DNA of 64,000 nucleotides, taken from the NCBI RefSeq assembly GCF_013277415.1, contig NZ_VMMX01000008.1:1-64000 (forward strand). Reading direction: 5' to 3'. Below the pieces are notes generated by a model that saw nothing but the letters and a program-made list of their open reading frames with translations, searched no databases and had not been told where the DNA came from. A program made the position numbers and the translations under genes. Positions 1 through 8,858 of this stretch are shown in pieces. The stretch comes from Streptococcus sp. 68. GTDB lineage: Bacteria; Bacillota; Bacilli; Lactobacillales; Streptococcaceae. Every line of letters starts with the position of its first letter. Within the stretch, counting starts at the first letter, position 1.

Positions 1-115
1 CCGCAGGTTGCTCAAAACAGTGTTTTGAGGTTGTGGATAGAACTGACAGAGTCAGTATCATATACCTACGGTAAGGCGACGCTGACGTGGTTTGAAGAGA
101 TTTTCGAAGAGTATT
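1..115 (-). repeat. BOX element, boxA plus partial boxC, cut by window edge
   Basis: Bases 66-90 contain the boxA core close to the well-known BOXA1R primer sequence (tacggtaaggcgacgctgac), followed by the boxA end gaagagattttcgaagagta. Bases 1-58 carry the boxC stem (inverted repeat ctcaaaacagtgttttgag at 11-29, and ctgac/gtcag near 46-57). Orientation is reverse, and boxC continues outside the window. The element's outer end runs into the stop codon of the NUDIX gene. BOX elements are typical of S. pneumoniae and close relatives. Confidence 0.88.
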
Positions 116-566
116 AGTCAATCTTATGCTGTTTTTTCCAAGATTGGATGGCCCATTTATGGCTACCACGTTTGAGGTTCTCAATAGCCTCGTCAATAGG
201 GAACCAGGCAATATGATTAAAGTCTTCTAGTGGCTTTTGAACTTCCTTGAAAGAAGTCGCTTCATAGAGGTAGGCAGGATTGTAGTAGTAGGTATCACGG
301 TGACGAGAGTAGAAATATTCGTCAGCTTGTCCATAATAGGTACCAATTTCAGCAGTGAATCCAAGTTCTTCAATCAATTCACGTTTTAGGGCTTCCTGAT
401 GATTTTCCCCTGCTTCAATTTCGCCACCTGGTAAGAACCAAGCACCATTAGGAGCTTGAACTAAAACTATTTGTTTTTGTTCAGCGTCAGGAATAACTGC
501 ATATACACCGTAACGTGAAACATAGTCTGTATTCGCTTTTTTTTCTCCGAAAGTTGGGTTTGCCAT
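114..566 (-). CDS. NUDIX hydrolase (MutT-like)
   Basis: A 150-residue NUDIX protein. A complete Nudix box (GX5EX7REUXEEXGU) is visible, beginning GEIEAGENHQEALKRELIEE, which binds the metal used to hydrolyse nucleoside-diphosphate-linked substrates. The exact substrate cannot be told from sequence; members clean up oxidised or unusual nucleotides. The start at 566 (protein begins MANPTFGEKK) is chosen because GAGGA lies 8 nt upstream. A longer in-frame start at 629 lies upstream of the predicted transcription start (promoter 601-629) and is unlikely. The gene is monocistronic, divergent in layout from nothing else nearby, and its stop codon falls at the edge of a BOX repeat. Confidence 0.88.
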   Translation of the reverse strand: MANPTFGEKKANTDYVSRYGVYAVIPDAEQKQIVLVQAPNGAWFLPGGEIEAGENHQEALKRELIEELGFTAEIGTYYGQADEYFYSRHRDTYYYNPAYLYEATSFKEVQKPLEDFNHIAWFPIDEAIENLKRGSHKWAIQSWKKQHKID

Positions 567-600
567 TGCATTTTCCTCATTATCTAGTATCGTTATTATT

Positions 601-629
601 ATCATAATGGACAAAGGCCAAGCTGTCAA
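601..629 (-). promoter_or_regulatory. Promoter of the NUDIX gene
   Basis: On the minus strand TTGACA (624-629) and TATGAT (601-606) are separated by 17 nt. This places the transcript start near 594 and supports translation from 566. Confidence 0.7.
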
Positions 630-649
630 GAAATTACAGTTATTTTAGT

Positions 650-682
650 AAAAAAGAGCAGAAAATTTTCATTTTCTACTCC
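650..682 (-). terminator. Terminator of clpE
   Basis: On the minus strand GAGTAGAAAA pairs with TTTTCTGCTC around a short loop and is followed by a run of Ts. It lies just after the clpE stop codon. Confidence 0.75.
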
Positions 683-695
683 TTTTCTATAGGAT

Positions 696-2954
696 TTATT
701 TTTCTTTTTCAGAAGTTTTAATTTCAGCTTTTTTGGCAGATTTAATTTGAATGTTTCCCTTGCTAGTCATAACTGCCTTGAGGTCTTTTTCGCTTGGATT
801 TTCAAGGTAGTAGTCAGTGATTGCGTCCTCAATATAGTCTTGAATAGTGCGGCGAAGTGGGCGTGCTCCCATTTTTGGATCATAGCCGAGGTCAACTAAT
901 TTTTCCTTGACCTTGTCTGTCACATCGAGATGGATATTGTTGCTAGAGAGGCGCTTGTTAACATCTGCTAGCATGAGCTCGACAATCTGAAGGAGATTAT
1001 CTTTGCTGAGAGCCTTAAATTCGATAATGCCATCAAAACGGTTCATAAACTCTGGGCTAAAGAAGTTACCGAGTTCACCGAGAACAGAGTTGGTACGTCC
1101 TTCTCTAGCAGCCCCAAAACCAACGCTGGCTTCGGCCTTACCTGTCCCTGCATTTGAAGTCATGATGATGATGGCATCCTTGAAGCTGACGGTACGTCCT
1201 TGCCCATCTGTCAAACGACCATCGTCCAAGACTTGAAGGAACATGTGCATAACATCTGGGTGAGCTTTTTCCACTTCATCGAGAAGGATGAGAGAATATG
1301 GATTGCGGCGAACTTTTTCAGTTAATTGCCCAGCCTCATCGTAGCCAACATAACCTGGAGGGGCACCAACTAATTTAGCTACACTGTGTTTTTCCATGTA
1401 TTCGCTCATGTCAAAGCGTATCATACTGTCAGCAGAACCAAAGAGTTCGATAGCTAGTTGTTTGGAAAGTTCTGTCTTACCGACACCAGTTGGGCCGACG
1501 AAGAGGAAGCTTCCGATTGGGCGGTTAGGGGTCCCAAGTCCAACCCGATTACGGCGAATAGCCTTGGCAATCTTATCGACTGCATCATCTTGTCCAATAA
1601 CATGAGACTTGAGGTCTTCGGCTAGATGGATGAGTTGAGATTGTTCTTTCTCTTTCAAATCCCCAACAGGGATGTTGGTTTTCTGCTCAATAATGTGCTC
1701 AATGGTTTTCTCACTGATGATAGGAGTATCTTGGTCTGTGACCTTTTTCTTTTGCATTTCCTTATACTTGGCAATCTGGTCGCGGAAATAAGCCGCCTTC
1801 TCAAAATCTTCCTCTCGTGTAGCTTGAGATTTAAGATTTTCAGCCTCAATCAAGCGCTGATCAATGACTTTAGGATCCACAAAATTCAAGGTCAAGTTCA
1901 TCTTAGAACCAGCTTCATCTAGGAGGTCAATGGCCTTGTCAGGTAAGAAGCGATCTTGTATGTAGCGATTGGAAAGAGTTGCAGCTGCTTCAATTGCAGC
2001 ATCAGTATATTGAACGTGGTGATAGTCTTCGTATTTCTTTTGAATCCCTTTGAGGATAGTGATTGTTTCGTCCACCGTTGGTTCATCGACTTTGACAGGC
2101 TGCATACGACGCTCTAAGGCAGCATCCTTTTCAATGATACGGTATTCATTGAGGGTAGTAGCACCGACCAGTTGCAGTTCCCCACGAGCAAGGGCTGGTT
2201 TGAGGATATTTCCTGCGTCCATATTACCATCACTCGCAGAACCTGCACCGACAATTTCATGGATTTCATCGATAAAGAGGATGATGTCTTCACGTTTGCG
2301 AATTTCTTCCATGAGTTTTTGCATGCGTTCTTCAAATTGTCCACGGATACCCGTTCCTTGAACCAAGCTAACCACATCCAGACGGATGACTTGTTTACCT
2401 TGTAGTTTATGTGGAACGTCGCCATCAACGATTTTCTGAGCTAGACCTTCGACAACGGCAGTTTTTCCGACACCTGGTTCACCGATAAGGACAGGATTAT
2501 TCTTGGTTCTACGATTGAGAATCTCGATGACACGGATAATCTCATCATCGCGCCCAATAACGGGGTCGATATCGCCACGACGGGCAATTTCAGTTACGTT
2601 GATACCAAATTCTTCTAGCAGGCCTTTTTCTTGGCTTGGAGGCGGAGTTTGAGCAGGTCCACGATTTTGGGAACCATAACCGCCGTTTCCACCGTAACCT
2701 CCACCTGATTGGGTTGGGGGAGTCGGAGGAGTATTGCTAGAAGGTCTAAAATTGTTTAGGTCATTGAAGAAATCACCAAAGGGATCAAAGTCACGATTAT
2801 TCAGATCCGTCATGCCTTTAAAGAGGCTATTGTTAGGATCTGTCTTGATAATCTTATAACAGTTTTGACAGAGGTCAATTTGTTTTTGCTTTCCATTAAG
2901 ATTGGTATAAAGATGAATTGTTGAGTCATTGATTTTACAGTTTTGACAAAGCAT
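696..2954 (-). CDS. clpE: ATP-dependent Clp protease ATPase subunit ClpE
   Basis: Hsp100/Clp unfoldase of 752 residues that feeds damaged proteins to ClpP. The N-terminal zinc finger (C3, C6, C29, C32), which distinguishes ClpE from ClpC, is followed by a Gly/Pro-rich linker (about 70-108). Two AAA+ modules follow, with Walker A motifs GEPGVGKT (158-165) and GPTGVGKT in the second half, and a UVR-like coiled segment between them ([20 protein letters not shown]). The start has GAGG upstream. A CtsR operator sits in the promoter, so heat and protein stress should induce it. It has its own terminator and is monocistronic. Length and domain order are normal. Confidence 0.97.
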   Translation of the reverse strand: MLCQNCKINDSTIHLYTNLNGKQKQIDLCQNCYKIIKTDPNNSLFKGMTDLNNRDFDPFGDFFNDLNNFRPSSNTPPTPPTQSGGGYGGNGGYGSQNRGPAQTPPPSQEKGLLEEFGINVTEIARRGDIDPVIGRDDEIIRVIEILNRRTKNNPVLIGEPGVGKTAVVEGLAQKIVDGDVPHKLQGKQVIRLDVVSLVQGTGIRGQFEERMQKLMEEIRKREDIILFIDEIHEIVGAGSASDGNMDAGNILKPALARGELQLVGATTLNEYRIIEKDAALERRMQPVKVDEPTVDETITILKGIQKKYEDYHHVQYTDAAIEAAATLSNRYIQDRFLPDKAIDLLDEAGSKMNLTLNFVDPKVIDQRLIEAENLKSQATREEDFEKAAYFRDQIAKYKEMQKKKVTDQDTPIISEKTIEHIIEQKTNIPVGDLKEKEQSQLIHLAEDLKSHVIGQDDAVDKIAKAIRRNRVGLGTPNRPIGSFLFVGPTGVGKTELSKQLAIELFGSADSMIRFDMSEYMEKHSVAKLVGAPPGYVGYDEAGQLTEKVRRNPYSLILLDEVEKAHPDVMHMFLQVLDDGRLTDGQGRTVSFKDAIIIMTSNAGTGKAEASVGFGAAREGRTNSVLGELGNFFSPEFMNRFDGIIEFKALSKDNLLQIVELMLADVNKRLSSNNIHLDVTDKVKEKLVDLGYDPKMGARPLRRTIQDYIEDAITDYYLENPSEKDLKAVMTSKGNIQIKSAKKAEIKTSEKEK

Positions 2955-2994
2955 ACATCTACCTCATTTCTTTCTTTAGCTTGACCTGTCCAAA

Positions 2995-3052
2995 GGTCAA
3001 AAATAGTCAAATTTCTATACTCTCATTATAACAGGATTGGGGTGTAAAGCAA
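2995..3052 (-). promoter_or_regulatory. clpE promoter with CtsR operator
   Basis: The direct heptad repeat GGTCAAAAATAGTCAAA (2995-3011, plus strand) matches the CtsR box (RGTCAAANANRGTCAAA). It lies just downstream of a minus-strand -10 TATAAT (3025-3030) with a -35-like TTGCTT (3047-3052), 16 nt apart. A further GGTCAA half-site on the opposite strand lies at 2981-2986. CtsR would repress from around +1. The operator-family assignment is established knowledge; occupancy here is inferred. Confidence 0.8.
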
Positions 3053-3112
3053 GTAAAAAGATTGCAGCTTTGAGAAGTTGTTACAATGAAAATTTTTGTG
3101 AATTTGGACTAT

Positions 3113-3147
3113 AAAAAAATCCTATTTGTGAGACAAAAAGGATTTTG
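3113..3147 (-). terminator. Terminator of the YkuJ-like gene
   Basis: Minus-strand AAAATCC...GGATTTTTTT stem with a T-run, 38 nt past the stop codon at 3185. Confidence 0.7.
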
Positions 3148-3184
3148 GTTAGACATGCAGGGTGTAATCCCAGCTTGTTTTGTA

Positions 3185-3415
3185 TTAGTAAAGGAGTTCG
3201 TAAATCTCCATTGCAATCAAGTCAATGCTATCAAACGTATAAGTTTCGCGAGCTTCGACATCACGAAGGGTAAAGATTGAGCCGTTTTCTTCGTCGTGGC
3301 TGTATGCAACTTCTGCAACAACAACTCCTTCGCGTTCAAAATTACGTTTTAAATTTCCGCCATCTTTTGCCATTGCTTCAAGGCGGTTGATGATTCTAAC
3401 CAAATGTGATTCCAT
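3185..3415 (-). CDS. DUF1797 / YkuJ-like small protein
   Basis: A 76-residue cytoplasmic protein beginning MESHLVRIINRLEAMAKDGG. It resembles the DUF1797 (B. subtilis YkuJ) family of Firmicutes, whose function is unknown. It has no signal peptide or membrane segment and is acidic. The start is preceded by AAGGAGA on the minus strand. It is monocistronic with its own terminator, between clpE and an amino-acid transporter, and the context says nothing about function. Family assignment is from recall of sequence features. Confidence 0.8.
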   Translation of the reverse strand: MESHLVRIINRLEAMAKDGGNLKRNFEREGVVVAEVAYSHDEENGSIFTLRDVEARETYTFDSIDLIAMEIYELLY

Positions 3416-3542
3416 TTTGATTCTCCTTCATTTCTTATCGTTACTATTTTACCATAAAGGAGGCCAACTTGCCTAGAAAAAACTAAGATTTCTCGCTAAT
3501 TCTACTAGCTTAAAGTTTTTTTGAATAAATCGGATAAAAAGT

Positions 3543-3571
3543 TTGAATTTTAATTCAACACATGTTATAAT
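3543..3571 (+). promoter_or_regulatory. Promoter of the amino-acid ABC transporter
   Basis: TTGAAT (3543-3548) and TATAAT (3566-3571) are spaced by 17 nt. The transcript start near 3578 rules out the upstream ATG-like codon at 3543 and supports translation from 3606. Confidence 0.75.
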
Positions 3572-3605
3572 CATACAGTATTCTATTTTAGAAAGCAGTG
3601 TGACT

Positions 3606-4289
3606 ATGAATTTTTCTTTTTTACCTAAGTATTTACCTTATTTTAACTATGGGGCTGTCGTGACGGTTCTCATTTCTATCTGTGTTGTCTTTTTGGGAAC
3701 TATTTTGGGTGTTGTCTTGGCTTTTGGGCAACGTTCAAAGTTTAAACCGCTTGTCTGGCTGGCCAACTTGTACGTTTGGATTTTCCGTGGGACACCGATG
3801 ATGGTTCAGATTATGATTGCTTTTGCCCTTATGCACATCAATGCTCCGACTATTCAGGTTGGAATTTTGGGTGTTGACCTTTCTCGTCTGATTCCAGGGA
3901 TTTTGATTATCTCTATGAACAGTGGTGCTTATGTTTCTGAGACTGTTCGTGCTGGGATTAATGCGGTTCCAAAAGGTCAGCTAGAAGCGGCTTATTCGTT
4001 AGGGATTCGTCCTAAAAATGCGATGCGCTATGTGATTTTGCCACAAGCAATCAAAAATATTTTGCCAGCATTGGGGAACGAATTTATCACCATTATCAAG
4101 GACAGCTCCCTCTTATCAGCTATCGGTGTTATGGAGTTATGGAATGGGGCTACAACAGTTTCTACAACAACCTATTTGCCTTTGACACCACTTTTATTTG
4201 CAGCCTTTTATTACTTGATTATGACCTCTATTTTGACCGTAGCCTTGAAAGCTTTTGAAAAACGTATGGGACAAGGAGATAAGAAATAA
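3606..4289 (+). CDS. Amino-acid ABC transporter permease
   Basis: A 227-residue inner-membrane permease of the polar amino acid (His/Glu/Gln, HisM-type) uptake family. Several hydrophobic segments are present, and the cytoplasmic EAA-type loop [11 protein letters not shown] / [18 protein letters not shown] docks to the ATPase. The start at 3606 ([10 protein letters not shown]) is chosen because the promoter lies at 3543-3571. The stop overlaps the next gene's ATG by one base, so the pair is co-translated. No substrate-binding lipoprotein is encoded next to it; it must work with one encoded elsewhere, and the amino acid carried cannot be named. Confidence 0.92.
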   Translation: MNFSFLPKYLPYFNYGAVVTVLISICVVFLGTILGVVLAFGQRSKFKPLVWLANLYVWIFRGTPMMVQIMIAFALMHINAPTIQVGILGVDLSRLIPGILIISMNSGAYVSETVRAGINAVPKGQLEAAYSLGIRPKNAMRYVILPQAIKNILPALGNEFITIIKDSSLLSAIGVMELWNGATTVSTTTYLPLTPLLFAAFYYLIMTSILTVALKAFEKRMGQGDKK

Positions 4290-5023
4290 TGACAGAAACC
4301 TTGATAAAAATTGAAAATTTACATAAATCCTTTGGAAAGAATGAAGTATTGAAGGGCATCAACCTCGAGATTAAAAGAGGAGAAGTTGTCGTTATCATCG
4401 GTCCTTCAGGAAGCGGGAAATCTACCTTGCTTCGCTCTATGAATTTGTTGGAAGAAGCAACCAAAGGGAAGGTTATCTTTGAGGGAGTTGATATTACGGA
4501 CAAGAAGAATGACCTCTTTGCCATGCGTGAGAAGATGGGCATGGTTTTCCAACAATTCAATCTCTTTCCTAATATGACTGTGATGGAAAATATCACCTTG
4601 TCACCTATCAAGACCAAAGGTGAAAGCAAGGCAATTGCAGAGAAGAGGGCCAAAGAGCTTTTGGAAAAAGTTGGTTTGCCAGATAAGGCAACTGCTTATC
4701 CACAGAGTCTGTCGGGCGGACAGCAACAACGGATTGCCATCGCGCGTGGGTTGGCCATGGAACCAGATGTTTTGCTCTTTGACGAGCCAACTTCAGCTTT
4801 GGATCCTGAAATGGTAGGTGAGGTATTGGCTGTTATGCAAGATCTTGCCAAGTCAGGGATGACTATGGTTATCGTAACACATGAGATGGGATTTGCCCGT
4901 GAGGTGGCAGACCGTGTCATCTTTATGGCAGACGGTGTAGTTGTTGAAGACGGGACACCTGAGCAGATTTTTGAACAAACCCAAGAACAACGAACTAAAG
5001 ACTTCTTGAGTAAGGTTTTATAA
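4289..5023 (+). CDS. Amino-acid ABC transporter ATP-binding protein (GlnQ-like)
   Basis: A 244-residue ABC ATPase that energises the permease encoded just upstream. Walker A GPSGSGKS (38-45), the signature LSGGQQQR (about 145) and Walker [12 protein letters not shown] are intact, and the H-loop lies in [11 protein letters not shown]. Sequence and length are typical of the GlnQ/HisP group for polar amino acids. Start and stop of the two genes overlap by one base (taATG). A hairpin terminator follows, so this is a two-gene transcript. Confidence 0.93.
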   Translation: MTETLIKIENLHKSFGKNEVLKGINLEIKRGEVVVIIGPSGSGKSTLLRSMNLLEEATKGKVIFEGVDITDKKNDLFAMREKMGMVFQQFNLFPNMTVMENITLSPIKTKGESKAIAEKRAKELLEKVGLPDKATAYPQSLSGGQQQRIAIARGLAMEPDVLLFDEPTSALDPEMVGEVLAVMQDLAKSGMTMVIVTHEMGFAREVADRVIFMADGVVVEDGTPEQIFEQTQEQRTKDFLSKVL

Positions 5024-5056
5024 TCTATTTTAAAATTTCAAGACAAGATATTAAAG

Positions 5057-5080
5057 AAAAGCTCGACCTGAGCTTTTTCT
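5057..5080 (+). terminator. Terminator after the amino-acid ABC transporter
   Basis: AAAAGCTC-gacct-GAGCTTTTT: an 8-bp stem with a trailing T-run, 34 nt past the stop. Confidence 0.8.
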
Positions 5081-5097
5081 TATAGTTTGAAACTATA
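5081..5097. promoter_or_regulatory. MET-box (MetR/MtaR-type operator) upstream of folD
   Basis: TATAGTTTGAAACTATA is a perfect 17-bp palindrome. From memory it matches the streptococcal MET-box (TATAGTTTSAAACTATA) bound by the LysR-type methionine regulator MetR/MtaR. It ends 45 bp before the folD -10 box, a position suited to activation. The regulator itself is not in this window. Confidence 0.7.
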
Positions 5098-5139
5098 GGA
5101 TAGCCTAGGAAAGAAGTGTTAGAGGGTGCTGGCAGTTTT

Positions 5140-5148
5140 TGGTATAAT
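5140..5148 (+). promoter_or_regulatory. folD promoter (extended -10)
   Basis: TGGTATAAT with no good -35 hexamer, as expected for an activator-dependent promoter below the MET-box. The transcript start should lie near 5155. Confidence 0.65.
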
Positions 5149-5178
5149 GGAAGATATTTGAAAGAAAAGAGAAGTGAT

Positions 5179-6036
5179 ATGACACAGATTATTGATGGGA
5201 AAGCTTTAGCGGCCAAATTGCAGGGGCAGTTGGCTGAAAAGACTGCAAAATTAAAGGAAGAAACAGGTCTAGTGCCTGGTTTGGTAGTGATTTTGGTTGG
5301 GGACAATCCAGCCAGCCAAGTCTACGTTCGCAACAAGGAACGTTCTGCCCTTGCGGCTGGTTTCCGTAGCGAAGTAGTGCGAGTTCCAGAGAACATTACG
5401 CAAGAGGAATTGTTAGACCTGATTGCCAAATACAATCAGGATCCAGCTTGGCATGGGATTTTGGTTCAGTTGCCATTACCAAAACACATTGATGAAGAGG
5501 CGGTTCTATTGGCTATTGACCCAGAAAAGGATGTGGATGGTTTCCATCCTCTAAATATGGGACGCCTTTGGTCTGGTCATCCAGTCATGATTCCTTCGAC
5601 ACCTGCAGGAATTATGGAAATGTTTCATGAATATGGGATTGACTTGGAAGGTAAAAATGCGGTCGTCATCGGTCGTTCCAATATCGTTGGAAAACCTATG
5701 GCCCAGCTTCTTTTGGCCAAGAATGCTACAGTGACTTTGACCCATTCACGCACCCATAATCTTGCCAAGGTAGCTGCTAAAGCAGATATTCTGGTTGTTG
5801 CAATCGGTCGTGCCAAGTTTGTGACTGCTGACTTTGTAAAACCTGGTGCGGTTGTCATCGATGTCGGGATGAACCGCGATGAAAATGGTAAGCTCTGTGG
5901 GGATGTTGATTATGAGGCAGTTGCCCCACTTGCTAGCCATATTACGCCAGTTCCTGGAGGTGTAGGTCCTATGACCATTACTATGCTGATGGAGCAAACT
6001 TATCAAGCAGCACTTCGAACATTGGATAGAAAATAA
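5179..6036 (+). CDS. folD: Bifunctional methylenetetrahydrofolate dehydrogenase / cyclohydrolase
   Basis: FolD interconverts 5,10-methylene-THF and 10-formyl-THF in the cytoplasm, supplying one-carbon units for purines, fMet-tRNA and methionine. The start at 5179 ([10 protein letters not shown]) gives 285 residues, the usual family length; an ATG at 5116 would lie upstream of the promoter. Visible landmarks are the catalytic region YVRNKERSA with the conserved lysine, the signature [10 protein letters not shown], the NADP-binding [14 protein letters not shown], and the C-terminal [11 protein letters not shown]. It has its own promoter and terminator. The upstream MET-box suggests control by methionine status. 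Confidence 0.97.
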   Translation: MTQIIDGKALAAKLQGQLAEKTAKLKEETGLVPGLVVILVGDNPASQVYVRNKERSALAAGFRSEVVRVPENITQEELLDLIAKYNQDPAWHGILVQLPLPKHIDEEAVLLAIDPEKDVDGFHPLNMGRLWSGHPVMIPSTPAGIMEMFHEYGIDLEGKNAVVIGRSNIVGKPMAQLLLAKNATVTLTHSRTHNLAKVAAKADILVVAIGRAKFVTADFVKPGAVVIDVGMNRDENGKLCGDVDYEAVAPLASHITPVPGGVGPMTITMLMEQTYQAALRTLDRK

Positions 6037-6121
6037 GAGAAAAATCGCTGAAGAGAGTGTATTTTCTATAGCTATATCTGAAATGGCAGAAATGAGTATT
6101 AAATTTTAGAAATAAGTTTAT

Positions 6122-6147
6122 AAAAGGAGGTCTGCGCCTCCTTTTTG
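6122..6147 (+). terminator. Terminator of folD
   Basis: AAAGGAGG-tctgcg-CCTCCTTTTT: a strong GC stem with a T-run. An extended -10 (TTGTATAAT, ending 6156) for the next gene begins only a few bases later. Confidence 0.85.
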
Positions 6148-6172
6148 TTGTATAATGGAGTGAGGTGATTAG

Positions 6173-6994
6173 ATGATTTTAAAAATTTATAATGGGGAAT
6201 ATAGTTTACAATGGGATGGAATATACTACTTAGCACTAATTGATTATCCAAATATTCAAGAGTGGGAATTAGAAAAAATTGCTAAATTTATAGCTTACGA
6301 AAAACTTCATAAACGTCAAACAAGTATTGAGTGTGCTGATTCTTGTTTAAAAAAAGAAATTTTAGATTACATCTGTCAGCATCTCTTTCTGCCACCATTT
6401 ACCCCTACAGATAAAAGAGTAGCCTCGACTTATGATCTACATAAGAGGTTAGTGACTTCAGACTACTGTAGTCATACTACGACTATAGATGCAGCGATTT
6501 CTATCTTTAAAACAGGTCAGCTCTTATCTGCTGTGAAAGCCTTTGGGCGAGATGCTGAGGAGTTGGTTTTGGATAGTAGAAATGCTGCATCGGATCCGAT
6601 AGATTATTTTGACTATGTCATGTTAGGGTGGTCAAATACAAGTTCTGGTTATCGATTAGCGATGGAGCGTTTATTAGGTCGAGCTCCTTTAGAGAAAGAA
6701 TTACAAGACAAGTTTATTCCTGGAGTGAGTTTTCATTTTATCTATACAGATTTGATTAAAGTTACTGGTTATATTTTTGATGGCTACCATGTTGCAAAAA
6801 TTAAGGACATATTGAATTTATTTAGTGAGTTGTATATTTGCATTATTCCAACTCATAATAAGAGCCAATTTGAAAATATTATTCCAAGTCAATTACTGGA
6901 TAGGGTGTATTATCTTGACCATGATGGAGAAGGTTTGGAGGAGTGGGTTAAAAAAGTATATCGGATTGTTTTAAAACGATCGGGTAAAGGATAG
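6173..6994 (+). CDS. Protein of unknown function, possible ADP-ribosyltransferase-like fold
   Basis: A 273-residue cytoplasmic protein that I cannot place in a named family with confidence. It has no signal peptide or membrane segments and is more AT-rich than its neighbours. Residues 101-119 (HTTTIDAAISIFKTGQLLS) follow the H-x(7)-I-x(3)-G-x-L-x-S pattern seen near the NAD-binding site of ADP-ribosyltransferase-like proteins such as DarT/DUF4433. A later VSFHF strand (185-189) and acidic residues could complete such a fold, but this is only a suggestion. A promoter (TATAAT 6151-6156) and GAGGTG ribosome site precede it; nnrD follows 13 nt after its stop, so they are probably co-transcribed. 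Confidence 0.75.
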   Translation: MILKIYNGEYSLQWDGIYYLALIDYPNIQEWELEKIAKFIAYEKLHKRQTSIECADSCLKKEILDYICQHLFLPPFTPTDKRVASTYDLHKRLVTSDYCSHTTTIDAAISIFKTGQLLSAVKAFGRDAEELVLDSRNAASDPIDYFDYVMLGWSNTSSGYRLAMERLLGRAPLEKELQDKFIPGVSFHFIYTDLIKVTGYIFDGYHVAKIKDILNLFSELYICIIPTHNKSQFENIIPSQLLDRVYYLDHDGEGLEEWVKKVYRIVLKRSGKG

Positions 6995-7007
6995 TTGAGG
7001 AAAAACG

Positions 7008-7880
7008 ATGAAAGTGATTGATCAAACCTTACTAGAAAAAATTATTATTGAACGTTCTCGTACAAGTCATAAAGGAGACTACGGTCGTCTGCTGTTGCTG
7101 GGTGGAACTTATCCTTATGGTGGTGCCATCATCATGGCTGCCTTGGCAGCAGTAAAAAGCGGTGCAGGATTGGTGACCGTTGGAACGGACAGGGAAAATA
7201 TCCCAGCTCTGCACAGCCATTTACCTGAGGCTATGGCCTTTTCTCTTCAAGACCAGCAATTGTTACAAGAGCAATTGGAGAAGGCAGAAGTTGTCTTGCT
7301 GGGGCCTGGTTTACGAGACGATGCTTTTGGAGAAGAACTAGTCAAACAGGTCTTTGCTGGCTTAAAAAAGAATCAGATTTTGATTGTAGACGGAGGTGCC
7401 TTGACCATTCTTGCTAGAACAAGTTTGTCATTTCCCTCAAGCCAGCTTATCCTAACTCCTCACCGAAAAGAATGGGAAAAGCTGTCTGGTATTGCTATTG
7501 AAAAGCAAAAGGAAGCTGCAACGGCTAGTGTCTTGAGTTCCTTCCCTCAAGGAACTATTTTGGTGGAGAAAGGTCCAGCTACTCGTATTTGGGAAGTTGG
7601 TCAATCTGATTATTACCAGTTACAGGTTGGCGGTCCCTATCAGGCGACTGGTGGTATGGGAGATACACTAGCTGGGATGATTGCAGGATTTGCAGGCCAA
7701 TTCCGACAGGCCAGTCTCTACGAACGTGTGGCAGTATCGACCCATCTTCATTCAGCTATTGCCCAAGAACTAGCTCAAGAACAGTATGTGGTCTTACCAA
7801 CGGAGATTAGTAATTGTCTTCCTAAAGTAATGAAAATTATTTGTCAAAAAGAGAGGGTAAGCAAAGATAAACTTGTTTAA
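7008..7880 (+). CDS. nnrD: ADP-dependent NAD(P)H-hydrate dehydratase
   Basis: A 290-residue member of the YjeF C-terminal / ribokinase-like family. It repairs S-NADHX and S-NADPHX (damaged, hydrated NAD(P)H) back to NAD(P)H using ADP. The glycine-rich GGTYPYGGAI near the start, the aspartate-containing ILIVDGGALT, and the signature ATGGMGDTLAGMIAGF near residue 215 are intact. Only the dehydratase half is present; the epimerase half (NnrE) is not fused here. It is translated from ATG 7008 with GAGG upstream and follows the unknown gene by 13 nt. Confidence 0.93.
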   Translation: MKVIDQTLLEKIIIERSRTSHKGDYGRLLLLGGTYPYGGAIIMAALAAVKSGAGLVTVGTDRENIPALHSHLPEAMAFSLQDQQLLQEQLEKAEVVLLGPGLRDDAFGEELVKQVFAGLKKNQILIVDGGALTILARTSLSFPSSQLILTPHRKEWEKLSGIAIEKQKEAATASVLSSFPQGTILVEKGPATRIWEVGQSDYYQLQVGGPYQATGGMGDTLAGMIAGFAGQFRQASLYERVAVSTHLHSAIAQELAQEQYVVLPTEISNCLPKVMKIICQKERVSKDKLV

Positions 7881-8104
7881 AATAGACAGATAAATCTACT
7901 TCCTTCTCTTAATTTATGATTCTTGAAATGCGCCTGCTTTAATGCTAAACTAGACGTATCAAAGTTAAGGTCTTGTTTTTGGAACTGGAAAGAGATGAAC
8001 AAAGCAAATACATAAAAGATAAACTCATTTTTATTCGTTTGGTAAAAAGAAAATGCATATTTTTAAAGAAAGATTGATGAAAAATGTAAATTTGATCTTT
8101 TCAC

Positions 8105-8133
8105 TTGAATAAAAAGCGGTTTCATAGTAAAAT
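8105..8133 (+). promoter_or_regulatory. rpiA promoter with cre-like site between -35 and -10
   Basis: TTGAAT (8105-8110) and TAAAAT (8128-8133) are spaced by 17 nt. Inside the spacer, minus-strand TGAAACCGCTTTTT (8111-8124) fits the CcpA cre pattern TGNNANCGNTNNCA except for the last two bases. A CcpA site here would repress the nucleoside-catabolic operon in glucose. The promoter also shows that the GTG at 8162, not an earlier ATG at 8105, is the start of rpiA. Confidence 0.6.
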
Positions 8134-8161
8134 AAGAACTGAGAATGATGGAGGTAAATCG

Positions 8162-8845
8162 GTGGAAAATCTGAAGAAAATGGCAGGTATCAAGGCTGCT
8201 GAGTTCGTAAGCGATGGAATGGTCGTTGGACTTGGAACAGGCTCGACTGCCTATTATTTTGTCGAAGAAATCGGTCGTCGTATCAAGGAAGAAGGATTGC
8301 AGATTATAGCTGTAACGACTTCTAGTGTGACCACTAAACAGGCAGAAGGCCTTAATATCCCACTCAAATCTATTGACCAAGTAGACTTTGTCGATGTGAC
8401 AGTTGATGGCGCAGATGAAGTGGATAGTCAGTTTAATGGAATCAAAGGTGGTGGTGGTGCTCTTCTGATGGAGAAGGTTGTTGCGACACCATCAAAAGAA
8501 TACATTTGGGTGGTGGATGAAAGCAAGCTAGTCGAAAAACTAGGTGCTTTTAAATTGCCAGTAGAAGTGGTTCAGTATGGTGCAGAACAGGTCTTTCGTC
8601 GTTTTGAACGAGCTGGCTACAAACCAAGTTTCCGTGAAAAAGATGGCCAACGTTTTGTGACGGATATGCAGAATTTTATCATCGATCTTGCCTTGGATGT
8701 CATTGAAGATCCAATTGCTTTCGGACAAGAATTGGACCATGTCGTTGGTGTCGTAGAGCACGGTTTATTCAACCAAATGGTGGATAAGGTCATTGTTGCT
8801 GGACGAGATGGGGTTCAGATTTTAACCTCAAGAAAAGAAAAATAG
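8162..8845 (+). CDS. rpiA: Ribose-5-phosphate isomerase A
   Basis: Interconverts ribose-5-phosphate and ribulose-5-phosphate, connecting ribose from nucleosides with the pentose phosphate pathway. The GTG start at 8162 has GGAGG 7 nt upstream and gives 227 residues, the normal length. Motifs include [16 protein letters not shown] (phosphate loop), [11 protein letters not shown] (catalytic Asp residues) and [12 protein letters not shown]. It heads a tight operon with deoB (13 nt gap), the DUF1697 gene and punA, whose products break nucleosides down to ribose phosphates, so RpiA's placement is metabolically sensible. Confidence 0.96.
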   Translation: MENLKKMAGIKAAEFVSDGMVVGLGTGSTAYYFVEEIGRRIKEEGLQIIAVTTSSVTTKQAEGLNIPLKSIDQVDFVDVTVDGADEVDSQFNGIKGGGGALLMEKVVATPSKEYIWVVDESKLVEKLGAFKLPVEVVQYGAEQVFRRFERAGYKPSFREKDGQRFVTDMQNFIIDLALDVIEDPIAFGQELDHVVGVVEHGLFNQMVDKVIVAGRDGVQILTSRKEK

Positions 8846-8858
8846 AAGGGGGCATAAG

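Noticed and set aside
3086..3280. Plus-strand open frame opposite the YkuJ-like gene
   Set aside because: It runs through a minus-strand terminator and the antisense of a conserved gene and lacks a ribosome site.
5116..5178. N-terminal extension of FolD from ATG 5116
   Set aside because: The extended -10 at 5140-5148 lies inside it, and FolD at 285 residues from 5179 already has normal length.
8105..8161. Earlier ATG for rpiA
   Set aside because: This codon is part of the -35/-10 promoter region; the GTG at 8162 has GGAGG and gives the family length.
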